NCBI GenBank assembly: GCA_003263845.1
Contig: JYJN01000070.1
Span: 49,617 to 113,616 of the forward strand
Source: Vibrio aestivus
GTDB lineage: Bacteria > Pseudomonadota > Gammaproteobacteria > Enterobacterales > Vibrionaceae
DNA: 64,000 nucleotides
Reading direction: 5' to 3'
Shown: positions 9,355 through 17,202 of the stretch, piece after piece
How the letters are laid out: the number at the start of each line of letters is the position of its first letter
Numbering within the stretch: position 1 is the stretch's first letter
Notes under the pieces: generated by a model
What the model was told of the DNA's origin: nothing
The model's input: only the letters and a program-made list of their open reading frames with translations
Databases searched by the model: none
Program-made: the position numbers and the translations under genes

Positions 9355-10020
9355 CTACTCGTCATAATTTATAATTGGTTTGTTTAGGTTGAGGTTTCGT
9401 TCTCTGGCCCTCAAGTCATTCCATAGACTTAGGCGAGAGGATTTGCCTGCCAATTGACCTTTTTTCGACTTCATCAGCCAAAGGTTTTTACCATTGAAAC
9501 TGTATACCGGTAGTAAATCGCGCCGCTTAGAAGCGGTTAGGATTTCTGGATTGATATTGTCTAAAATTACTGGCTCCGCACTCGGAGTCGAATAGTATGC
9601 TAGCACCATATGAAACTGGTTTAGAGTGATGGCTTTAACATACACGAGACGTAATTTCTTATCTGACACACCCAGTTCTAATAGTGAGAAATACTTCGCA
9701 ATGGTGAAATCTTCGCAATCCCCAGCATTACTGCCAAGAAACTCCAGCGGTGTTGCCCAGTAATCTTTTTTACCCCAAAGATTGATGTCATTGACAAAGT
9801 TCAGCTGATTGAAGAAACGGTTTACTTCATAAAGCTGCTTTTTTTCAGAGAGCCCTTGGTATTTAGACATCTCTTTACGCCAAGTCTCTACTCGTTTGCC
9901 TGCTCTATCGCCATAGGTTTCACGCACCGCATTCACCCAACGTTGCTCTTGAGTATTAAGGGCAACCGAGGTGAATGAGGCTGAAATGGCGAGCAATGCT
10001 ATAAGCCAACGTTTTTTCAT
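9355..10020 (-). CDS. lapG: LapG-type periplasmic cysteine protease (BTLCP family)
   Basis: Periplasmic transglutaminase-like cysteine protease that clips the N-terminal anchor of a surface adhesin when released by LapD. The 221-aa protein has a signal peptide (about residues 1-20, ending SVA-LN), the Cys motif GSNAGDCEDFTIAK (Cys about 102), the His motif FHMVLAYY and an Asp in ILDNINPE, giving the Cys-His-Asp triad. Acidic residues beside the Cys (DCED) match the calcium-binding site known in LapG. It lies between lapC (89-base gap) and lapD (5-base gap), the usual functional neighbours. Confidence 0.92.
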   Translation of the reverse strand: MKKRWLIALLAISASFTSVALNTQEQRWVNAVRETYGDRAGKRVETWRKEMSKYQGLSEKKQLYEVNRFFNQLNFVNDINLWGKKDYWATPLEFLGSNAGDCEDFTIAKYFSLLELGVSDKKLRLVYVKAITLNQFHMVLAYYSTPSAEPVILDNINPEILTASKRRDLLPVYSFNGKNLWLMKSKKGQLAGKSSRLSLWNDLRARERNLNLNKPIINYDE

Positions 10021-10109
10021 GACAGTATCTTCATGATGCTGAACTCACAGAATTCGGCCGAGTAAGGTTTTAGACATAAAGCTCCTTGCTAACAGACTAA
10101 GAATGAGGG

Positions 10110-11501
10110 TTACTCGCGAAGCGCGTTACTTTTCGCACTCAGTATTGGTTTTAGGAGGTAATCCATCACCGTGCGTTTACCCGTTATGATGTCCACAGAT
10201 GCGGTCATACCCGGAATGATTGGCAACTCTTCGTTGTTACCCAGACTTTTTTGCGTAGTACGTACTCGTACCAAGTAGTAACTGTTGCCTTCCTCATCTT
10301 GGGTGGTGTCCGCACTGATATGTTCTAATGTGCCATCTAAGCCGCCATATTTAGTGAAATCATAAGCACTGAACTTAACGATGGCCGGAAGATCAGGTCG
10401 TAAGAAAGCGATATCTTGCGGCGCTATTTGCGCTTCAACAAGCAGAGTATCTTCAGTCGGAACAATCTCTACAATGTCCATACCCGGCTGGATAACGCCA
10501 CCTACGGTATTCACATACAGTGTTTTAACCGTCCCCGTTACTGGTGAAACTACTACGGTACGATTTACTCTGTCTTCAAGACCTACGGCTGATTCAGTTA
10601 GAGCAGACAGTTTGTCTTGCGCTTGGTTAAGCTTCTCCTGCTGCTCAGAGCGGAATTTCTGCGCACTATCAATACGATTGAGCATGGTCTCGCGAATAGC
10701 GGCTTGAAGCACCGGAATTTTCAGTTCACTTGAGGTTAGCTCTCGGCGAGTATCATTCACTTGGCGTTGAAGCTTAAGTAACTCAATACGAGGTACCACG
10801 CCTTCATCGGCCAGCGGTTCAGTGATTTCTAACTCTTTCAAAGCGAAGTTGTAGCTTTGACGAAGGTTGCGTACTCGCGCTTGTATTTCAACCAAATCCT
10901 GCTGTTTCTGCTTAACTTGTTGGTCTATCGTTGAAAGTTGGTTGCGAAGGTTGTTGAGGTCTTGTCGATATTCGGCTTTCTGTCTTTCAACGAGTCGGGG
11001 CTGGGATTCACTCAGAATTGGTGGGAACGCAAGGCGGCTATAATCGAGCTGAACACTCTTCTGCCAGTTTCGTTCATCAAACTCTTCAACAACGACAACA
11101 CTGGTGATGGAAGCAGAAAGTTGAAGAACACTTGCGGTTAAGTTTGCTACCTGTTGCTCGCGCTCACGAAAGTCTGAGCGAAATCGAGTGTCGTCAATGA
11201 GTAACAGTTGCTGGCCTTTTTGAACCAATTGGCCTTCAAATGCTTTGATCTCTTTGACTAAGCCACCTTCAAGGTTTTGCACCACTTGGATTTGAGAAGA
11301 GGGAACAACCTTGCCCTGTCCTACGGTGACTTTGTCGAGCTCTGCCCAAGATGCCCACGCGATGGCCAATCCGAAAAATAGCACTATGACCCATAGCATC
11401 AATCTAGCGCTGCTTGGGGTATTGAGCAAAAGTGCGGCAGTTTTGTCGTCGACATATTCCAGCTCCGTATTCGAAAGCTTGTCGACTTGTTTGTTACTCA
11501 T
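10110..11501 (-). CDS. lapC: Type I secretion membrane-fusion protein, HlyD/LapC family
   Basis: Periplasmic adaptor linking the inner-membrane exporter LapB to a TolC-type outer-membrane channel. The 463-aa protein has a cytoplasmic N-terminus, one membrane helix (about 31-50, ending AWASWAELDKV), a lipoyl half (KVTVGQGKVVPSSQ), a long coiled-coil hairpin (about 120-300, rich in Gln, Glu, Leu, Arg), a second lipoyl half (VVSPVTGTVKTLYVNTVGG) and a beta-barrel domain ending in PGMTASVDIITGKRTVMDY, the HlyD C-terminal signature. First gene of the operon; ATG 11501 follows AGGATG. No TolC-like gene is adjacent, so the pore must be encoded elsewhere. Confidence 0.93.
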   Translation of the reverse strand: MSNKQVDKLSNTELEYVDDKTAALLLNTPSSARLMLWVIVLFFGLAIAWASWAELDKVTVGQGKVVPSSQIQVVQNLEGGLVKEIKAFEGQLVQKGQQLLLIDDTRFRSDFREREQQVANLTASVLQLSASITSVVVVEEFDERNWQKSVQLDYSRLAFPPILSESQPRLVERQKAEYRQDLNNLRNQLSTIDQQVKQKQQDLVEIQARVRNLRQSYNFALKELEITEPLADEGVVPRIELLKLQRQVNDTRRELTSSELKIPVLQAAIRETMLNRIDSAQKFRSEQQEKLNQAQDKLSALTESAVGLEDRVNRTVVVSPVTGTVKTLYVNTVGGVIQPGMDIVEIVPTEDTLLVEAQIAPQDIAFLRPDLPAIVKFSAYDFTKYGGLDGTLEHISADTTQDEEGNSYYLVRVRTTQKSLGNNEELPIIPGMTASVDIITGKRTVMDYLLKPILSAKSNALRE

Positions 11502-11583
11502 CAGGCATCCTTGAGTTGATGACTCAGTATTACTTTGATTTTATTACTAGTTAGTACAAATGTTAAGGAGTTGATAATACTTA

Positions 11584-11792
11584 TTTGTAGTTCATTTACG
11601 CAGTTAATGTTAGCTTTCTCATTCTTATCACTTAACACTAAGTTTAGACTGAGGAAGTTAGGGCGTGTTGCTCTTTCTCGGTTAATTTTTGTTCGAGATA
11701 AAACGATTTTAGCCCGGGGCGCGTAGCCGAACCCTTCGGGCAGCCTTTGTAGTTCATTTCTACTGCGTTATCGGCTTTTTATATAGGCTAGC
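11584..11792. repeat. Intergenic region with a direct repeat, possible vibrio repetitive element
   Basis: The 14-mer TTTGTAGTTCATTT occurs twice, near 11585 and near 11748. Each copy is followed by a related stretch (ACGCAGTTAATG against CTACTGCGTTATCG). Between them is a GC-rich stem-like stretch (CCCGGGGCGCG, then CCGAACCCTTCGGG). No reading frame is convincing. It resembles dispersed non-coding elements I associate with vibrio intergenic regions, but I cannot name the family. Confidence 0.4.
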
Positions 11793-11932
11793 TATACGTC
11801 AAAGCCTCTGTCTTGTATAAATCACCTACAAAGTGCTGCAATAATCATCTCGGAAGATCAACACACCCGAATACAACCTTGTGTTATTGGTCACATCGGC
11901 GCAAAATCAGAAAAAATCCCATGGGAGTAGGA

Positions 11933-12568
11933 ATGGAACTTACAGATATCAGACGCGAATACGCGAAAGGTGGATTACGACGCAAAGATTTGTGCACGAA
12001 TCCAATTGATCAGTTCAACCTTTGGTTGCAGCAAGCGATTGACTCTGGACTATCGGACCCCACGGCGATGACGGTTGCAACGGTTGATTCAACAGGTCAG
12101 CCATTTCAGCGTATTGTGCTGCTAAAAAATGTCGAAAAAGAGGGATTTGTCTTTTACACCAACTTGGGTAGCCGTAAAGCTCAGCAAATCGAGCAAAATA
12201 ATAAGGTAAGTATTCACTTACCTTGGCATCCATTAGAAAGGCAAGTTCACATTACAGGCGTTGCAGAGAAACTAACAGCGGTAGAAAACATCAAGTACTT
12301 TAGTTCACGACCAAAAGAGAGCCAGATTGCGGCTATTGCCAGTAAGCAGAGCAGTCGCATTTCAGCGCGTGGCATTTTGGAAGGCAAATATTTAGAGCTA
12401 AAACAGAAGTTTGCCAAAGGTGAAATTCCAGTACCGAGTTTCTGGGGCGGCTATCGCGTGAAACCAACCAGCATTGAGTTTTGGCAAGGCGGCGAGCATC
12501 GCCTGCACGATCGATTCTTATTTTCTGAAAATGGTGGCGAATGGAACATTGATCGTCTCGCTCCATAA
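11933..12568 (+). CDS. pdxH: Pyridoxamine/pyridoxine 5'-phosphate oxidase
   Basis: FMN enzyme that makes pyridoxal 5'-phosphate from the pyridoxamine or pyridoxine phosphate. The 211-aa length and marks are those of PdxH: N-terminal [16 protein letters not shown]-binding [19 protein letters not shown] followed by SRKAQQI, and the C-terminal signature FWGGYRVKP...[16 protein letters not shown]...W..DRLAP. ATG 11933 gives the usual N-terminus (MELTDIRR); ATG 11921 four codons earlier is possible because GGGAG lies between them. It stands alone and a shared terminator follows. Confidence 0.96.
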   Translation: MELTDIRREYAKGGLRRKDLCTNPIDQFNLWLQQAIDSGLSDPTAMTVATVDSTGQPFQRIVLLKNVEKEGFVFYTNLGSRKAQQIEQNNKVSIHLPWHPLERQVHITGVAEKLTAVENIKYFSSRPKESQIAAIASKQSSRISARGILEGKYLELKQKFAKGEIPVPSFWGGYRVKPTSIEFWQGGEHRLHDRFLFSENGGEWNIDRLAP

Positions 12569-12612
12569 ACAGCGATAAATAATCACGCTTTGCTATTGGG
12601 TTGGCGCAGATA

Positions 12613-12646
12613 GAAAAAGGGGGACACTCAGTGTCCCCCTTTTTAG
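12613..12646. terminator. Bidirectional terminator between pdxH and the SUMF1 gene
   Basis: Stem GGGGGACACT / AGTGTCCCCC flanked by AAAAA on the left and TTTTT on the right, so it works on both strands for two converging genes. Confidence 0.92.
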
Positions 12647-12664
12647 TCTCAAATAGTGGTAAAG

Positions 12665-14488
12665 CTAGTCGATTTTTCTAACCGCACGGAAGCCAACATA
12701 GTTGGCAGCCGATGAAGTCGACAGGAACAACTTTTGGTGGGCTTGTGCCATCGAAGGCGAGAAGTTCCAAGCGCCGCCTTTGGCTAAACCGCGGCTATCG
12801 TTAGTCCACTGCCAGACGTTACCGACCATGTCATAGAGGCCGAGCGTGTTCGGTGCAAATGCGCTCACTGGTGCAGTACTCTTGTTCGACCAAGGCGTGC
12901 CACCCCAACCTGTATTTGCTTTACCTGGTTCAAACTCATTGCCCCACCAGTAAGCACTCTGAGAGCCTGCTAGTGATGCCACCTCCCACTCGTCTTCCGT
13001 CGGTAAACGGTAGTCATAACCTGTTTGCTTGCTTAACCAGCGCAAATAAGCACTGGCATCGTTACGGCTAATACAGACCGCTGGAGAGTTCGGGTATTGC
13101 TTAAAGCCAGGGTTGCGCCAGTAACTGCTTGGGATCGGCGTGATTTCAGCATTTTCGATCGTGGTGCAGGTATTTTTAAGCTCAGCATCCGTTTGATAGT
13201 TGGTGCTGTTCACGAAAGATTCGAACTGAGACACGGTAATTGGTGTCGCACCAATTGCGAAAGCATGATCAAGGTGAACTTGTCTTGATGAGCTTTCACC
13301 AATGAAGTATTCACCGGAAAGCAGGGTGATCATTTCTGGTGCACGAGCATCGCCTGCGGTTTGGTCGGCAAACTTGTGGCCAGCAACGAGTTCGTTCTCT
13401 TTTTCACGTAGAACAGCACGCAGTGTCTGATCCGATTTGATTTGAAGCTCTTGATTAAAGCTGTAGTACCCTTCTTTTTGCACCGTCACTATGTGTTGGC
13501 CAATCGGTAGCATCACCTCAACCGGAGTGCTGCCGTAATTGACGCCATTGATGGTCACTTTGTCATTGTATTTGTTGGAACGGACAGAAAGGTTTACCCA
13601 TGCAACTTCTACTTGCTTATTGTCTACGCCACTGTATGAGCCTGGTGCAAAACAGTATTGTGCATCTAAATCGAGTAGGTTACAGGCGGTGGTTGCACTT
13701 GGACGAGCTTCGAGATTAACGTCCATAATTGTTCGATAACGAACGCCATCGTAGAAACCTGACTCGGAGACTTTGTGATTCAGTACATGGATATTAAGTG
13801 AGACCTTATTTAGGTTTTGCTTAACCAAGCTCGATTCTGAGGTGTTATCAATCAGCGCTTTTTGGAACTGTTTAACGGCTTTTTGCAGTGCTAGCTCAGT
13901 CGTTTGGCTAGCACACTGAGCTAGCGTCATGCTTGATTGACAAACATTGGTGAAACTTACTTTTTCGCTGTCTCGACCCGAAAGTTCTTTGGTTAAGCGC
14001 TCGGTACGTGCACGTAGTTTGCCATTGTTAAGTTCATCAATGCTTGTTTGAACGGCATCAACCTTAGCTTGCGATGTTTGCAAAGCCAGCTCAAGTTCTG
14101 AAAGCTGTTGTTCGGCTTCGAGGCGTTGGACTTGATTCTGCTTTACCGCGCCCCATGCTTCTTGGTAGCGAGTTTGTGAAGCAGAAAGGTCGAGTTCAGG
14201 CTCATCAATCATGCGTTGATAATCGCGTTCTAGACGAGCTTTCGCTTTCTCTAGAGCAGCATCACCTGCTTTCGCCTGTTTTGCAAAGTCATCCAGCTTT
14301 TGTTGTTGGCTGTCTAACTCTTGCTGTTTCGCATCCCTGTTTTGCTTAGCTTCTTTTAGCTCACTGTGTTTACCAAAAAGCGCATCGTCGATTTCAATCA
14401 CAGAAGAAGGGGCTTCTTGTGCAATCGCAGACGGCGCGATCAGGCAAGGTGATAGAGCTAAGAGAAGTGCGGGTAGACTTTGTCGCAT
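12665..14488 (-). CDS. Exported coiled-coil, PEGA and SUMF1 (formylglycine-enzyme-like) protein
   Basis: A 607-aa exported protein. Parts in order: signal peptide (about 1-23, ending AIAQ), long coiled coil (30-190), a Cys-bearing linker (VCQSSMTLAQC), a PEGA carbohydrate-type domain (about 305-360, TINGVNYGSTPVEVMLPIG), and a SUMF1/FGE-sulfatase domain (about 378-606) with WEVASLAG, GNVWQWTNDSRG and GFRAVRKI. SUMF1 domains in bacteria are often non-catalytic; I cannot show the copper-binding Cys pair of true formylglycine enzymes. It is clearly related to the next gene downstream in coordinate (14662-15762), which lacks SUMF1. No known pathway can be assigned. A role in the envelope is an inference from the signal peptide. 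Confidence 0.85.
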   Translation of the reverse strand: MRQSLPALLLALSPCLIAPSAIAQEAPSSVIEIDDALFGKHSELKEAKQNRDAKQQELDSQQQKLDDFAKQAKAGDAALEKAKARLERDYQRMIDEPELDLSASQTRYQEAWGAVKQNQVQRLEAEQQLSELELALQTSQAKVDAVQTSIDELNNGKLRARTERLTKELSGRDSEKVSFTNVCQSSMTLAQCASQTTELALQKAVKQFQKALIDNTSESSLVKQNLNKVSLNIHVLNHKVSESGFYDGVRYRTIMDVNLEARPSATTACNLLDLDAQYCFAPGSYSGVDNKQVEVAWVNLSVRSNKYNDKVTINGVNYGSTPVEVMLPIGQHIVTVQKEGYYSFNQELQIKSDQTLRAVLREKENELVAGHKFADQTAGDARAPEMITLLSGEYFIGESSSRQVHLDHAFAIGATPITVSQFESFVNSTNYQTDAELKNTCTTIENAEITPIPSSYWRNPGFKQYPNSPAVCISRNDASAYLRWLSKQTGYDYRLPTEDEWEVASLAGSQSAYWWGNEFEPGKANTGWGGTPWSNKSTAPVSAFAPNTLGLYDMVGNVWQWTNDSRGLAKGGAWNFSPSMAQAHQKLFLSTSSAANYVGFRAVRKID

Positions 14489-14532
14489 TCTTTCTACTTC
14501 ACTAATAAATACACTAATGGGTTTATTCTAAA

Positions 14533-14592
14533 CGAAAACGCCATTTTGACAGAAGCTATCTTGCGATAACTTGATGACAAAATGGCGCTTTA
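14533..14592 (-). terminator. Likely terminator after the PEGA gene (minus strand)
   Basis: CGCCATTTTGACA pairs with TGACAAAATGGCG (12 of 13) around a loop of about 23 bases. Read on the minus strand it ends in TTTTCGTTT. It separates the two paralogous genes. Confidence 0.65.
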
Positions 14593-14661
14593 TCTACATC
14601 TTTGTGAAATCAGACCAAATTTTTGGCCAAGATTTCATCATCAAAATGTCAATTAGGAGAA

Positions 14662-15762
14662 TTAACCGTCTTTGTTTGGACGAAGTTGAATCCAAACCGT
14701 GTCGGTTCCATTTAGAGAAACGACGCGGTTATAAGTTTCGAAACCGTCTTTTGATACTGTGATTTGATGACGGCCATTTGGAAGCACAAGTTCAACTGGC
14801 GTGCTTCCATAATCGATGCCATTGATGGTCACAGAATCATCATATTGGTTTGAACGTACCGTGATGTTTGCCCACTCTTTTTCGCTCTTGGTGTTTTTTG
14901 CTGCATGGCCTTTCAGACAGTAGCGAGATGAAACGTTAAGAAGTTTACACGCGGCTGTTGCTTCTGGTTTGGCTTGCAGTTGAGCTTGTAGTTGGGTGAA
15001 GTAAGCATTGTTACCTTCAAAACCAGCACGAATGATTTGGCTCTCTTGAACATGAATGTTCAACTGAACCCCTTTTACATTCTGCTTAGCTATTACGGAT
15101 TCTGTTAGGTTATCCATAAGCTTGGAGCGGAATGTCTTCACTGCTTTTTGCTTAGTTAGATGTTGACCTTGGCTTGTACATTCGCCTAGTGTCATTGTTG
15201 CAGAACAGGTTGTTTTATAAGAAGTTTCTAGAACGGCGCTTTCACGAAGTTCTGCCGCTAGACGCTTAACTCGAGCTTCAACACGTTGTTCTTGCAGGTT
15301 AGTGTATTCAGTATCCAAACGAGCTTGCTTCTGTTTGGTTTGAGACAGGCGCATTTCACTTTCTACGATGCTCTGTTCAACTTCTAAAGAAGCAGACTGG
15401 TTGTCTTTCACTTCTGCCCAAGCTTCTTGATAACGTTTTTGGAAAGTCACCAAGTCTGTATCTGGGTCTTCCAAAAGGCGACTGTACTGTTTATCTAAAG
15501 CAGATTTAGCGCGATTACGCTTAGCATTTAGCTCGTTAGACGCACGCTCTAGTTTAGCCTGGTCGTTCTTTAACTGCTGTAGATCGTCGCTCTGAGTGTC
15601 AAACTCTGAAGCGATAGCATCTATTTCAGTCTGCTTTTGGCTAAGTTTACTATCGATAGCAACAACAGGATCGACTTGAGTCGTCTCTTCTGCTTGAATC
15701 GATGCCGATACCCATACTGGGCTGAGCGCTACTAGAAGCGCTGGGATGCGACGTTTGATCAT
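14662..15762 (-). CDS. Exported coiled-coil protein with C-terminal PEGA domain
   Basis: A 366-aa protein with a signal peptide (about 1-23, ending SIQA), a coiled coil (30-190), a two-Cys segment (TTCSATMTLGECTSQ) and a C-terminal PEGA domain (TINGIDYGSTPVELVLPNG). Every part aligns with the first 360 residues of the neighbouring SUMF1 protein, including RYQEAW, the MTL-C element, the KQN segment and the ITVRSNQYDD motif before PEGA. The pair is therefore a tandem duplication in which one copy has gained or lost SUMF1. ATG 15762 follows AGGGA and gives a clean signal peptide; an upstream GTG-type extension to 15798 does not. Function unknown. Confidence 0.8.
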   Translation of the reverse strand: MIKRRIPALLVALSPVWVSASIQAEETTQVDPVVAIDSKLSQKQTEIDAIASEFDTQSDDLQQLKNDQAKLERASNELNAKRNRAKSALDKQYSRLLEDPDTDLVTFQKRYQEAWAEVKDNQSASLEVEQSIVESEMRLSQTKQKQARLDTEYTNLQEQRVEARVKRLAAELRESAVLETSYKTTCSATMTLGECTSQGQHLTKQKAVKTFRSKLMDNLTESVIAKQNVKGVQLNIHVQESQIIRAGFEGNNAYFTQLQAQLQAKPEATAACKLLNVSSRYCLKGHAAKNTKSEKEWANITVRSNQYDDSVTINGIDYGSTPVELVLPNGRHQITVSKDGFETYNRVVSLNGTDTVWIQLRPNKDG

Positions 15763-16192
15763 AGGTCCCTGCAAACAAATTAACGTGTTAACCCACATTT
15801 TGTGGAAAAGACAAACTTTTGACAGCTTTCAATGAAGCTATCTCATAATGCAAATTCTATTCCTATCTATACCGAAAATTGGACAAATAACAAACATATA
15901 GTGAATGCATCTTGTTGGTTTTTTCGGCTTGTAACAATCATTTTGAGCGCAAAGGGAAAATATGCAAGGCCAGATTTTAGATCTGCTCCACTGATTGGTC
16001 ATTGAACACGCATTAGCCGTAATTAATGTGCACTTGATCATTGTTCCGTAGTACAATTAATGAGCAGTTTCATTGTGCAATCTAAGCATATAAGTGCTTG
16101 GTTGAGTATAAAAAGCTCGCGAATGGCAACCATTTTCGCTAAGGGTTTTTTACTATATGATGCGTGCAACTTGCCCATAAAGGTCATGCAAA
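15763..16192. other. Divergent intergenic region upstream of the PEGA gene and the AraC regulator
   Basis: About 430 AT-rich bases between two divergent genes, so both promoters must lie here. No gene, named operator or structured RNA is evident to me. Confidence 0.45.
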
Positions 16193-17019
16193 ATGAAACA
16201 AAAAAATGATTCATCTGAATTCGATTTGAGCAAAAATGACAAACTTTTGTCGCCTCGTCCTGCGGAACTGGTGACTTTGCCAACGACGATGGATTGTCAT
16301 GACCATAGCTACACCCAAGTTGTGATTGGTTTAAAAGGACACGCTGAATTTGAAGTGGGTGGGCTGGGCAATTTGGTGGGCCCGGACAAGGCTGTGTGGT
16401 GACGTCTGGTTCAGATCATGCCTTTGGTGGCGTGGTCGGGCAATCGGACATACTTGTCCTAAATATGCCGCAACCCAGTAATGACGACCCTCTCTTATTG
16501 CAGAAGCTAAACGATCTTGCTCAGTCCGACACTTATTTTCAATTGGATACTCAGATCCAGCGTTTAATTCAAATGCTGGTGGCTGAAATGCAGTCTCACC
16601 CCGATGATCTTTTGTTGAGCCGTGCTTGTAACGATACGGTGATCGCGCTTCTGCAGCGTCATATTTCAAGTTTTGAAACTCATCGAAAAGAATCTCGATT
16701 TGATCTCGACATGATCGATCGTTACATCGATCAGCATTTAGGCCGTAAGATCACTGTGGCTCAGCTGGCGGGTAGCGTATTCCTCGGTGAGAGCCAATTC
16801 CATATGCTGTTTAAGGAGCAAATGGGAATCACACCTCATCAATATGTATTGGGTAAACGCGTTGATATGGCTAAAAGTCTGATAGAAAGAGGCAATCTCA
16901 CCATTGGTCAGATTGCAGAACTGTCCGGTTTTTCCTCACAAAGTGCTTTTACTCATGCCTTTGCACGCCTGCAAGGAATGTCTCCGACCATGTATAAAAA
17001 GCACATTAGCGTTAAATAA
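16193..17019 (+). CDS. putR: AraC-family regulator next to put genes (one-base frameshift)
   Basis: Transcription factor with an N-terminal cupin-like sensor domain (HDHSYTQVVIGLKGHAEFEVGG) and a C-terminal AraC double helix-turn-helix (about 175-270: ITVAQLAGSVFLGESQFHMLFKE and TIGQIAELSGFSSQSAFTHAF, then MSPTMYKK). Near 16381-16385 one G or C is missing, so GPGQGCVVTSGSDHAF is cut at GPDKAVW-stop. Repair gives 275 aa. It lies 180 bases upstream of putA on the same strand. An AraC-type PutR is known to activate putAP in Vibrio vulnificus, and the PutA here lacks its own DNA-binding domain, so the symbol is given by family and context. Frameshift probably artefactual. Confidence 0.78.
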
Positions 17020-17202
17020 GCTAACCATTACCAGATAATATATTGCCAAATTACATGTGATTCTGTTTTTGTTTTGTTAATTTCCAGAGTTTTTAGCAAA
17101 AAGCTCGGAGTTTTTGACAAGTAATCCACTCAAGCTCAAAATACACTGCGAGCCATTGTAGTAAATCCAGACTTTTTCTGGATTTGAGATTGAGGAAATT
17201 AC

